Origin: Desertimonas sp963786985
GTDB lineage: Bacteria > Actinomycetota > Acidimicrobiia > Acidimicrobiales > Ilumatobacteraceae
Direction of reading: 5' to 3'
DNA length: 64,000 nt
Assembly (NCBI GenBank): GCA_963786985.1
Contig: CAWBBL010000029.1
Coordinates: 1 to 64,000 of the forward strand
Of the stretch, positions 1-9,200 are shown piece after piece. The position numbers were made by a program, and so were the translations under genes. Numbering within the stretch: position 1 is the first letter of the stretch; every line of letters begins with the position of its first letter. The notes below the pieces were generated by a model. It was not told the origin of the DNA. It searched no databases and saw only the letters and a list, made by a program, of their open reading frames with translations.

Positions 1-448
1 TGCGGAAGCTGGTCGACGGAGCCGGCGTCAGGGTGGACGCGCAGCTTCGGTGAGTTGAGGGCCAGGCTCGATGTCGTCCGCCGCACGCCGGGGCGGCGAG
101 CATCTTCTCGAGGACGAGGTGGAGGTGCTCGTTGGTGCGCGCGACGACCCGGCAGATCAGGTCGCCGGGGCCGGTCGTCTTGTGGATCTCCAGCACCTCG
201 GGGATCGCCGCCAACTCGCTGAGCGCTGCTGCCTCCTGGCCCTGGGCGATCTCCAGCGTCATGAACGCCAGCACGTCGTAGCCCAACGCCTTGAGGTCGA
301 CCACCGGGCCCCACCCGGCGATGACGCCGGACTCCTGCAGTCGATCGATACGCGCCTGCACCGTGTTGCGGGCGATGCCGAGCCGGCGGGAGAGCTCGAG
401 AACGTTCGGCCGGGTCAGCTCACCGAGCGAGGCGACGAGCGATTCCAT
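1..448 (-). CDS. Lrp/AsnC-family transcriptional regulator (3' end outside window)
   Basis: DNA-binding regulator that likely senses an amino acid. The protein starts MESLVASLGELTRPNV, followed by an N-terminal helix-turn-helix (LSRRLGIARNTVQARIDRL) and a RAM/AsnC ligand domain (VLEIHKTTGPGDLICRV). The frame breaks at about 88-93, where the sequence reads as if one G is missing from a GGG run; beyond the break the expected family motif GVRRTTSSLALN resumes. It is divergent from hpd with 110 bp between the starts, so it probably controls the tyrosine operon. The start is supported by TAGTCT ending 7 nt upstream, as for a leaderless transcript. The C-terminus runs off the window. Confidence 0.85.
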   Translation of the reverse strand, partial: MESLVASLGELTRPNVLELSRRLGIARNTVQARIDRLQESGVIAGWGPVVDLKALGYDVLAFMTLEIAQGQEAAALSELAAIPEVLEIHKTTGPGDLICRVVARTNEHLHLVLEKMLAAPACGGRHRAWPSTHRSCASTLTPAPSTSFR

Positions 449-455
449 GCCAGAG

Positions 456-461
456 AGACTA
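456..461 (-). promoter_or_regulatory. -10 box of leaderless promoter for the Lrp/AsnC gene
   Basis: TAGTCT on the minus strand lies 7 nt before the ATG at 448. The 110-bp gap to hpd is less GC-rich than its surroundings and holds repeated AGTCTC and CTGAYGC words that could be binding sites for the regulator. Confidence 0.5.
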
Positions 462-557
462 CAGAGTGCTCAAAGAGACTGCCGCATCAGTAAGCAAATT
501 GCGTCAGCATCGTCCGGGGATGTTGACCACACGGCGACGGTCGGGTTTGCTTCGCGG

Positions 558-1699
558 ATGAGCGCCACTGACACCCTCGCCACGCCGGACGCCCCGACAC
601 GCCGGCCCGGCACCTTCTCGGCTGGGACTGCATCGAGTTCTGGGTCGGCAACGCCCGCACAACCGCCGGGTTCCTGATGTCGCACTTCGGCTTCCGCTGC
701 ACCGGCTACGCCGGTCCCGAGACCGGTCGGCGCGACAAGGCGAGCTACGTGCTCGAGCAGGGCGACATCCGCTTCGTCGTGTCCGGCGCCCTCGCGGCCG
801 ACTCGCCGATCGCCGATCACGTGCGCCGCCACGGCGACGGCGTCCACGACCTCGCCTGGCTCGTCGACGACGCCGCCGCTGCCTACGCGGCCGCCGTCGC
901 CCGCGGCGCGCGCAGCGTGCGCGAGCCGTGGGTCGAGCACGACGACGCATCGGTCGACCTCGAGCTCGCCCAGGTCGGCCGCGTACGGCGAGACGGTGCA
1001 CACGTTCGTCAACCGCCTGCGCTACCGCGGCACGACGCTCGAGCCGGGCTACACCGCCGACAACCTCCCCAACCCGAACGTCGGCCCCGACGTCGGCCTC
1101 GTCGCCATCGACCACGTCGTCGGCAACGTCGAGCAGGGCAAGCTCGACACGTGGGTCGACTTCTACACCGACGTGATGGGCTTCGCCCAGCTGCTGCACT
1201 TCGACGACGAGCAGATCCGCACCGAGTACTCGGCGCTGATGTCGACGGTGGTGTGGGACGGCAGCAAGATCGTGATGCCGATCAACGAGCCGGCCGAGGG
1301 TCTGAAGAAGAGCCAGATCCAGGAGTACATCGAGCACTACGACGGCCCCGGCGTGCAGCACATCGCCCTGCGCACCGACGACATCGTCGCCACCGTGCAG
1401 GCGCTGCGCGACCGCGGCGTGCGCTTCATGACCGTGCCCGACACGTACTACGACGAGGCCAAGTTGCGCCTCGCCGAGTTCGACCTGCCGTGGGACGAGC
1501 TGCAGCGGCTGAACATCCTCGCCGACAAGGACCACGACGGGTACCTGCTTGCAGATCTTCACCGAGACGATCACCGACCGCCCGGCCGTGTTCTTCGAGA
1601 TCATCGAGCGCCACGGCGCCAAGGGCTTCGGCGAGGGCAACTTCAAGGCGCTGTTCGAGGCGATCGAACGCGACCAGGCGCCGGCGCGGCAATCTCTGA
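558..1699 (+). CDS. hpd: 4-hydroxyphenylpyruvate dioxygenase (frameshifted in this sequence)
   Basis: Converts 4-hydroxyphenylpyruvate to homogentisate, the second step of tyrosine breakdown. Both vicinal-oxygen-chelate halves are visible. The N-terminal half contains HLLGWDCIEFWVGNAR. The C-terminal half has IDHVVGNV with the iron-binding His, GVQHIALRTDDI with the second His, and the end motif FFEIIERHGAKGFGEGNFKALFEAIE. The protein would end RRGNL. Four single-base indels break the frame, near 593 (missing G), 978 (extra G), 1550 (extra T) and 1683 (extra C). Similarity continues across every break, so I read it as one gene of about 380 aa. The stop overlaps the next ATG (TGATG). Confidence 0.9.
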
Positions 1700-2776
1700 T
1701 GCAAGCCGCCCGTCGCCTGATCGCTCCAGCATCTGGCCGAGCTGCCGCGCTACCAACCCGGGCGGTCCTCCGAGGCGGCGATGGCCGAGCACGGCCTGAC
1801 GTCGGCGATCAAGCTGGCGTCCAACGAGTCGCCGTTCGGGCCGCTGCCCGGCGTCGCCGATGCCGTGGCCGCCGCGCTGCGTGACGTCAACCGCTACCCC
1901 GACCACACCGCCGAGGAGCTGCGCGCGCGCTTCGCCGCCAAGCTGGGCGTCGAGCCGGCGACGCGTCGCCGCCGGGCCGGGCTCCGTCGGGCTGCTCGAA
2001 CAGCTCGCCCTCGCGTACGTCGACCCGGCGACGAAGTCGTCTACCCGTGGCCGAGCTTCATCGCCTACCCGCAGTTCACCCGGCTCGTCGGCGGCCGCGA
2101 GTCGACCGTGCCGCTCAGGCGCCAGGCGTTCGACGCCGAGGCAATCGTCGCCGCCATCTCCGAGCGCACGCGCATCGTGTTGATCGCCAACCCCAACAAC
2201 CCGACGTCGACGGCGCTGCGCACTGCCGACCTCACACGCATCGTCGACGCGGCCCCGACCGACTGCCTGGTCGTCATCGACGAGGCCTACCGCGAGTTCG
2301 TCACCGGTGCCGACATCCCCGACGCCATCGAGCTGTTCGCCGACCGTCCCAACGTCGCCGTGCTCCGCACGCTGTCGAAGGCCTACGGGCTGGCCGGCTT
2401 GCGCGTCGGCGTTCGTCGTCGCTGACCCGCTGTGGTCGACGCCGTCGAACGCGTGCGCGATCCCGTTCGGGGTCAACGCCGCGGCGCAAGCCGCCGCCCT
2501 CGCCGCCCTCGACCAAGGCGCCGAGGTCGCCCGCCGTTGCGCCGTCGTGACCGCCGAGCGGACCCGCATCGCCCAGGCGCTGCGCCGGCGGGGCCTCGGC
2601 GTGCCGGCCAGCGAGGCCAACTTCTGGTGGCTTCCGGCCGGCGACGCATCGGCGAGCGCTCGGTCTCGCGCTTCGAGCGCCGCGGTGTCGTGACTCGGCC
2701 GCTCGGGGTCGGCGTGCGCGTCACCGTCGGCCAGCCGGAGGACAACGATCGCTTCCTCGCAGCCCTCGACGACGCG
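1699..2776 (+). CDS. HisC-like aromatic/histidinol-phosphate aminotransferase (frameshifted)
   Basis: PLP-dependent class I/II aminotransferase of the HisC/Pat family. Beside hpd it most likely supplies 4-hydroxyphenylpyruvate from tyrosine. Visible pieces, in order: LPRYQPGR, IKLASNESPFGPLP, AAGPGSVGLLEQL, DEVVYPWPSF, LIANPNNPTS, VVIDEAYREF, LRTLSKAYGLAGLRVG (contains the PLP lysine), IPFGVNAAAQAAA and RPLGVGVRVTVG. The frame changes at least five times (near 1730, 1963, 2027, 2405-2460 and 2655); at 2027 a GGG has become GG. The 3' boundary is arbitrary because the last segment reads straight into the DinB-like protein. A true HisC for histidine synthesis is the alternative. Confidence 0.75.
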
Positions 2777-3316
2777 GTGGTCGCCGAACCGGCGCTGACC
2801 GCCGACTGGGGGACGGCGACAGGGGCCAACGCCGTCGCCGCCGCCGACTGGCTCGACCGCCTGGACGCCGCGATCGGCCGCTTCGCCGCCCACCTCGGTG
2901 GCGAACATCCCGGGCGCACCGAGCCGGTTCCCGGTGAGGACGAGACGTGGGACCACACCCAGGTCTGGGCGCACGTCGCCGAGTTCGGCGACTACTGGCT
3001 CGCCGAACTGACCGCCCTGCTCGACACGCCGGTCGGTGAGCCGGCGCCGTTCGGGCGCACGCGCCGCGACGCTGGTCGCATCGCAGCCATCGAGGCGGGC
3101 CGGCACACGGTTCCGGCGGAGCACTTCGCCGCGATCCGGCGCTCCGCCGATCGTCTCGCCGCCCTGCTCGCCGGAATGACCGACGAAGACTGGGATCGCT
3201 GCGGCCGGCATGAGACACTCGGGGTGATGGACCTCGACGCCCAGCTCCGCCATTTCCACGTCGGTCACTACGAGGAACACGCCGACCAGCTCGACCTCAC
3301 GGCGGTCCCCCGATGA
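2777..3316 (+). CDS. DinB / mycothiol-dependent isomerase-like protein
   Basis: About 180 aa resembling the DinB four-helix-bundle superfamily (maleylpyruvate isomerase N-terminal type). It reads DWLDRLDAAIGRFAAHL, WDHTQVWAHVAEFGDYWLAEL and LDAQLRHFHVGHYEEHADQL; the spaced His residues are typical metal ligands. Maleylpyruvate/maleylacetoacetate isomerases of this superfamily use mycothiol in actinobacteria, and the position between hpd and fahA would suit a maleylacetoacetate isomerase, but that role is inference. No stop separates it from the aminotransferase. The GTG at 2777 is a nominal start. Confidence 0.6.
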   Translation: MVAEPALTADWGTATGANAVAAADWLDRLDAAIGRFAAHLGGEHPGRTEPVPGEDETWDHTQVWAHVAEFGDYWLAELTALLDTPVGEPAPFGRTRRDAGRIAAIEAGRHTVPAEHFAAIRRSADRLAALLAGMTDEDWDRCGRHETLGVMDLDAQLRHFHVGHYEEHADQLDLTAVPR

Positions 3317-3348
3317 GCCCCTCCCAACCCGAGTGTTTCCGGTCAACC

Positions 3349-3385
3349 GAGTGTCTCCGGCCGGAAGGCCCGGCCGGTAACACTC
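3349..3385. promoter_or_regulatory. Long hairpin in the gap before fahA
   Basis: Arms GAGTGTCTCCGGCCGG and CCGGCCGGTAACACTC pair with two mismatches. A second copy of the left-arm word (GAGTGTTTCCGG) lies just upstream at 3331-3342. No T-run follows, so an attenuator, processing site or protein-binding site is as likely as a terminator. Confidence 0.5.
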
Positions 3386-3404
3386 CGATGGGCACCGGTC
3401 GCCG

Positions 3405-4583
3405 ATGAGCGAGACCTGGGCGCCGGTGCCGGAGGGGTCGGACTTCCCGCTGGAGAACCTGCCGTTCGGGATCTTCCGTCCGCGTGATGAGGAACCGCGC
3501 GTCGGCGTGCGCATCGGTGACCACGTCGTCGACCTCGTCCTCGCCGGGATCGACCTCGACCTCACGGCCCGGCCGTCGCTCAACCTGCTGATGGCCAGCG
3601 GACGAGGTGGCGCGTTGCGGGATCGAGTCGCCGAACTGCTCATCGGACCCGAGCGCCCCGACGTCTTGGTGCCGATCGACGAAGTCTTCGTGTTGATGCC
3701 CGTCGAACTCGTCGACTACATCGACTTCTACTCGTCGATCCACCACGCCACGAACATGGGTCGGATGATGCGCCCGGACGGCGAGCCGCTGCTCGCCAAC
3801 TGGCGCCAACTTCCTGTCGCGTACCACGGCCGCGCCCGCACCGTCGTCCCGAGCGGCACGCCGGTCGTCCGCCCCGAAGGGCTGATCCCCGACGGCGACG
3901 GGCCCGCCAAGCTGGCCCCGACGCGTGCGCTCGACATCGAACTCGAAGTCGGATTCCTGGTCGGCGGCCCCCCGGCTTCGCGCATCGAGCCCGATCACGC
4001 CGACCGCCACCTCTTCGGCGTCGTGCTGTTGAACGATTGGTCGGCACGCGACGTCCAGGCCTTCGAGAACCAGCCGCTCGGCCCGCACCTGGCGAAGAGC
4101 TTCGCGACGACGATCTCGCCGTGGGTCGTGACCGTCGATGCGCTGCGGCCGTACTTCGTCGAGCCACCCGAACAGGATCCTCCACCCGATCCCTACCTGC
4201 GCGCCGCTCTGCCGTGGGGTCTCGACCTCAACCTCGCCGTCGAGCTCAACGGCGAGCAGATCGCGGCCACCAACTTCAGGCAGATGTATTGGACGTTCGC
4301 CCAGCAGCTCGCCCACCTGACGGTCAACGGCGCCCCCGCCGGTGCGGGCGACCTGTTCGCATCGGGCACAGCGAGCGGGCCGACGCCGGGCGAACGCGGC
4401 AGCCTGATCGAGTTGACCTGGCGCGGCGCCGAGCCGCTGACGCTGGCGGACGGCTCGACTCGCACGTTCCTCGAGGACGATGACACGGTGACGTTGCGCG
4501 GCTGGTGCGGTGGCGATGATCAGCCGCGGATCGGCTTCGGTGAGGCGACCGGGACGATTGTCGCTACCCCGGAACGGGAATAG
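3405..4583 (+). CDS. fahA: Fumarylacetoacetase
   Basis: Cleaves 4-fumarylacetoacetate to fumarate and acetoacetate, the last step of tyrosine catabolism. 392 aa, intact, usual length for the family. The N-terminal SH3-like part is followed by the FAH barrel. Family motifs: DFYSSIHHATNMGRMMRP, PVAYHGRA, DIELEVGFLVG, LLNDWSARDVQAFENQPLGP and FASGTASGPTPGERGS. The ATG at 3405 follows the hairpin region, so it may have its own regulation even though it lies in the same direction as hpd. Its stop is 19 bp before the hmgA start. Confidence 0.95.
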   Translation: MSETWAPVPEGSDFPLENLPFGIFRPRDEEPRVGVRIGDHVVDLVLAGIDLDLTARPSLNLLMASGRGGALRDRVAELLIGPERPDVLVPIDEVFVLMPVELVDYIDFYSSIHHATNMGRMMRPDGEPLLANWRQLPVAYHGRARTVVPSGTPVVRPEGLIPDGDGPAKLAPTRALDIELEVGFLVGGPPASRIEPDHADRHLFGVVLLNDWSARDVQAFENQPLGPHLAKSFATTISPWVVTVDALRPYFVEPPEQDPPPDPYLRAALPWGLDLNLAVELNGEQIAATNFRQMYWTFAQQLAHLTVNGAPAGAGDLFASGTASGPTPGERGSLIELTWRGAEPLTLADGSTRTFLEDDDTVTLRGWCGGDDQPRIGFGEATGTIVATPERE

Positions 4584-4602
4584 CACCCACGGAGGTCATG
4601 TC

Positions 4603-5793
4603 GTGACGTACTACCGAAGGGTCGGTGACATCCCCCGCAAGCGCCATTCGCTGCACCGCGTCGAGGGCCAGGTCGTCGCCGAGGAGATGGTCGGCGAGGA
4701 GGGCTTCTCCGGACCGTCGAGCTTGCTGTATCACCGCCACTCGCCGAGCGCCATCGTGGGCATCGACGTCGCTGACGTCACGCTGCCAACGTTCACGCCG
4801 AACCAACCGGTCGCCCCCTACCACCTCCGTACCACCAAGCTGCCGGCGGGGCCGGCCGACGCGGTCACGGCGCGGACTGCGTTGCTCGGCAACGACGACG
4901 TTCAGCTGCTGTACGTCACCGCCACGACGACGAGCCCGCTGTACCGCAACGCCGTGGGCGACGAGCTGGTCTACGTGCAGTCGGGCAGCGCCACGGTGGA
5001 GAGTGTGTTCGGCAGCCTGGCGGTGACGACCGGCGATTACGTCGTCGTGCCGACCGGCGTGACGCATCGCTGGGTCGTCGGAGCGGACGCCGAGGCTGTC
5101 GAGCTGCTCGTCCTCCAGTCGCGCAGCCACATCCACATTCCGCCGAAGTACCTCACTCCAACGGGCCAGCTCGCCGACGGCGCCCCCTATTCGGAGCGCG
5201 ACCTGCGCGGTCCGGACGGCCCGCTGCTCGTCGACGGCGAGAACGTCGAAGTGCTCGTGCGCACCCGTGCCGGGTTCGCCCGGCATGTCCACCGCCACCA
5301 CCCCTTCGACGTCGTCGGCTGGGACGGCTACGTCTATCCGTGGGCGCTGAGCATCCACGACTTCGCCCCGATCGTCGGGGCGTTCCACCAGCCGCCGCCC
5401 GTGCACCAGACGTTCGCCGGCGCCGGGTTCGTCGTCTGCTCGTTCGTGCCGCGCCCCTACGACTTCGGACCCGACGCCGTGAAGGTGCCGTATCACCACT
5501 CCAACGTCGACTCCGACGAGGTGCTGTTCTATTCCGACGGCGACTTCATGAGCCGCGCCGGGTCGGGCATCGGCGTCGGTTCGATCAGCCTGCATCCCGC
5601 CGGCTTCATCCACGGTCCGCAGCCCGGCAGCCGCGAGCGCAGCGACGCCGAAGACCGCACGAACGAGGTGGCGGTGATGCTCGACACGTTCGCTCCGCTC
5701 GGTTTGAGCGATGCCGCCCGCGACGTCAGCGACCCCGACTACCCGTGGTCGTGGGCGGGCGGGAGAGATGCGTCGTGGGCGGGCGGGAGATAG
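4603..5793 (+). CDS. hmgA: Homogentisate 1,2-dioxygenase
   Basis: Iron-dependent ring-opening of homogentisate to maleylacetoacetate. 396 aa. Cupin-type core with EVLFYSDGDFMSRAGSGIG, the His-rich HVHRHHPFDVVGWDGYVYPWA and YHHSNVDSDEVLFY. The GTG at 4603 is chosen because GGAGG at 4591-4595 sits 7 nt upstream and an in-frame upstream ATG would overlap fahA. The C-terminus is odd: a short DNA duplication makes the protein end WAGGRDASWAGGR, absent from usual family tails as far as I know. Confidence 0.95.
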   Translation: MTYYRRVGDIPRKRHSLHRVEGQVVAEEMVGEEGFSGPSSLLYHRHSPSAIVGIDVADVTLPTFTPNQPVAPYHLRTTKLPAGPADAVTARTALLGNDDVQLLYVTATTTSPLYRNAVGDELVYVQSGSATVESVFGSLAVTTGDYVVVPTGVTHRWVVGADAEAVELLVLQSRSHIHIPPKYLTPTGQLADGAPYSERDLRGPDGPLLVDGENVEVLVRTRAGFARHVHRHHPFDVVGWDGYVYPWALSIHDFAPIVGAFHQPPPVHQTFAGAGFVVCSFVPRPYDFGPDAVKVPYHHSNVDSDEVLFYSDGDFMSRAGSGIGVGSISLHPAGFIHGPQPGSRERSDAEDRTNEVAVMLDTFAPLGLSDAARDVSDPDYPWSWAGGRDASWAGGR

Positions 5794-6290
5794 CGGTCCG
5801 TGTCCGCCTGCAAGCTTCCCGCGGGCGCACACTCGCAAACAATCTGACGTCGTTCTCGGCAGTCAGCCGACGGGCAGCGGCTCCTCGCTGACATCGCCGT
5901 TGCCGGACACGCCCGGGGCGAACTCGTCCTCGAACTCGTGGATCGCCGCCTCGAACTCGGAATAGGCGTAATCACTTCGCCTCGAGCGACGCGCCCGCGA
6001 TGCTGCCGATCGACATCGCCGCCGCCGCCGCATGGACGACACGGACCCGGCCAAGTCGACGTAGCCCGCGCCGAGATTCATGTCGCAGCTCGCGCGTGCT
6101 CGCCGTGCTCGGCACGTTCGCTCTGCCCGGCAGCACGCGCGTGCTGGCCGCGATGTCGGCGATCCCGAATGCCGTGGGCATGCGGGGTGGGGGGAGACGT
6201 CGTCACGCTGCGTGCAACACGTGTTCGTGACGGCTGTTAGTGTCCCGATTCTGTGCCGCTGTCGGCACGCCTCTAACAGCAGGGGGACAT
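5794..6290. other. Gene-poor stretch with possible minus-strand gene relic
   Basis: No convincing gene. On the minus strand, pieces in two frames (about 6181-5972 and 5965-5863) could be a decayed or frameshifted short protein ending in the acidic tail FEAAIHEFEDEFAPGVSGNG, stop near 5863. I do not recognise it. The last 60 bp must hold the promoter of the surface-protein gene; no clear -35/-10 pair was seen. Confidence 0.3.
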
Positions 6291-9200
6291 ATGTCCGAGC
6301 GCCGCCGCCGATTCTTGCTCGTGTCCGGATTCGCGTTGGTCACCTCCTCGGTGTTGGGGCTCGCCGTCTCCACGACCCCGTCCACTGCCGAGGCGCCGCC
6401 GACTACCCTGGCGCCCACCCCGGAACCGCCGCCGACGACAACGCCGACGACCGTTCCGGCACCGGCCACGCTGCCGACGCCGACGACTGAGGCGGCTCCG
6501 GCCACGCTGCCGGCGACGACCTCTCCGACGCCGGCAGAGCCGACAACAACGATCGAAGCGGTGGAGCCAGCTGCGCCGTCGGTTGCGTATGCGGCGAACG
6601 CCGACTGTGATCCAGCGACTGGTGAAACGACGGTGTCGTGGCGGGTGACGAACAACGGCGAGGCACCGGTCACGATCACCGAAAACACCGAGGATGTGCC
6701 GCTCGAACCGAACCCGGTCCCCCCGTCGGGCGAGGCGACTGCGATACGCGTCATCGAAGGTCCGGCAACCGATCAGCAGGTGACGAGCACCGTGACGATC
6801 GACGCCGGTGGCGGCGTTGTGATCGAGGAGAGCGACGACATCACGGCGGCCGCCTGCCTGGGCCCGGAAGCCCCACCGGACGTCACGTTCTCCTTCAGCG
6901 TCAGGCCGAGCGTGACGCAAGCTGCCGTCGGCGACACCATCGAGTATGTGTACTGCGGCCAGAACACGAGCACCATCCCGTTGCAGGTCGGGCGAATCGT
7001 TGACGACCGAATCGGGCTCATCTACGAAGGTGGGCGCGTCGTCGGTCCCGGCGAGTCAGTCTGCAACACCGACGTCGGCGCGCCGTTCAGCTACGTCGTC
7101 CAGGAATCCGACGCCGGCAGCGTCATCCACAACAACGCCGTCGTCACGGTCCAGACCCAGGAGGACGAACCACGGGAGTTCCAGCAGACGGCCACCGCTG
7201 AGGTCATCGTTCCGCTCCTCTCCGCGCAGCCATTGACCGGCGTCGTGGTTATCTGCCACGCCACGAATTCGCTGACCAACACGTACGAGCAAAACATCGT
7301 CAGCGAAAGCGCCGTGCAAGAGGGCGGCCATCACTACAACCACGAAGACGACATCATCCCGCCAGGACCGTGGGCCCTGGACGGCCGCAACTGGACCGCC
7401 GAAGGCGAGGCGCTCTGGGACAACGGTTGTGTGAACATCCAGTTGTCGCCGGTCAGTCCGGCGGTGGTGCAGGCGTCGTGTGTCGGCGGAGTGGTGACGG
7501 CGCCGACGGTGACGCCGGATGAGACGACCGGCATCAGCTACGTGGTCAATCCGACCGGTCCGTTTTCAGGGACACAGAACTACAACGTCATGGTGACGGC
7601 GACGTTGGAAGCGGGGTTCAACTGGGGACCGATGCCCGCAGGATGGACGCAGACCAGTAGGACCACGGCGAGGTTCCCCGTGACGCTCACGGCGGCCAGC
7701 TGTGAAGTGAAGACGCCGGGGGCGCCGGGGGTGACGCAGGCGGAGTGTCGTGGTGGGGTGTTGCAACCGCCGACGTTGACACCGGTGACGACGGATGACA
7801 TCACCTACACGTTCGATCCTCCGATTGATCCCCAGGTGCCATATGCGCCAGGTCAGACAGTAATGGTGACGGCGACGTTGACGGAAGGTGAGTGGCCAGA
7901 GACGTTGCCGCCCTTATGGACGGAGACGTCGAACACGACGGCGACGTACTCGGTGACGTTCGCCGACGTGTCGTGCCTGACGGCGACGCCGGCTGATCCG
8001 TTCGTCTTGCAGGCGGGGTGTGTCGGTGGTGAGGTGACCAACCCGTCTGTGGCGCCGGTCGCGGCGCCGGGTGTCACCTACGCGATCGATCCAGAGGGAG
8101 CGTACGACGGGACGGAGACGACGCCGGTGACGGTGACGGCGACGTTGGTCAACGGTTATGCCTGGGGGCCGTTGCCTCCCAGGTGGTCGGAGGGTGATCC
8201 GGCGGCGACGACGAGGGTGTTCACGCTGACGTTGGACGCGGCGTCGTGCAGCCCGGTGGCTCCTCTCGATCCGACGGTGGTGCAGGCGGAGTGTGTCGGT
8301 GGCATGGTGACAACGGCGTCGGTGACGCCGGCGACCGGGACCCCCCGGGGTGTCCTATGCGCTTGGTTCGCTGCCGGCGCCGGGGACGACGGTGGTGGTG
8401 ACGGCAACGGTGGCTCTCGGGTATGCCTGGGTCAGTCCGTTGCCTACGGGCTGGTCGGCGGGTGATCCGGCAACGCTGCGGGCGACGTTCACGGTGACGT
8501 TGGCAGCTGCGGAGACGTGTCGCGAGGTGGTTCCGGCGGATCCGACGGTGACTCAGGCGGTGTGTCGTAACGGGGCGTTCGAGCCGGCGACGGTGGAGTT
8601 CGCCGACTACGCCGGGCATCACCTATGCGGCTGATCCCGATGGGCCGTATGTGCTGTTGCCGCAGGTGGTGACGGTGACCGCGACGCTCGATGACGAGGG
8701 GGTCGGTTGGCCGGCGACGATGCCGGATGGGTGGACCAAGACGGGTGCGACGACGGCGACGTTCAAGCCGGTGGTGTTGCAGGCCGCGCCGTGTTTCCCG
8801 GTGCTTCCGACGGATCCGAAGGTGACGCAGGCGACGTGTACTGCTGGTGAGGTGACGGTGCCGACGATCGAGTTGGCGACCGAGCCGGCGGGGGTCACCT
8901 ATGTGGCCGATCCGGCTGGTCCGTATGTCGGCACGGTGGCGACGCCGGTGACGGTGACGGCGACGTTGTCCGATGGGTTGAAGTGGGGGACGTTGATTCC
9001 GCCGTGGGTGAAGGTCGACAATGTCGACGGCGACGTTCGCGGTGACGTTGAACGCGGCGTCGTGTGACGAGGTGGTTCCGGCGGATCCGACGGTGACGCA
9101 GGCGGTGTGTCGTAACGGGGCGTTCGAGCCGCCGACGGTGACGTTCGCGATGACCGATGGGATCACGTATGCGGCTGATCCTGAGGGGCCGTATGTGCTG

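Noticed and set aside
504..1646. Long open frames opposite real genes, for example minus 504-1646, minus 1643-3643, minus 4564-5838, plus 43593-45101 and plus 53843-55852
   Set aside because: They lie antisense to or out of frame with recognised genes, are Arg/His/Asp-rich low-information translations and follow from high third-position GC.
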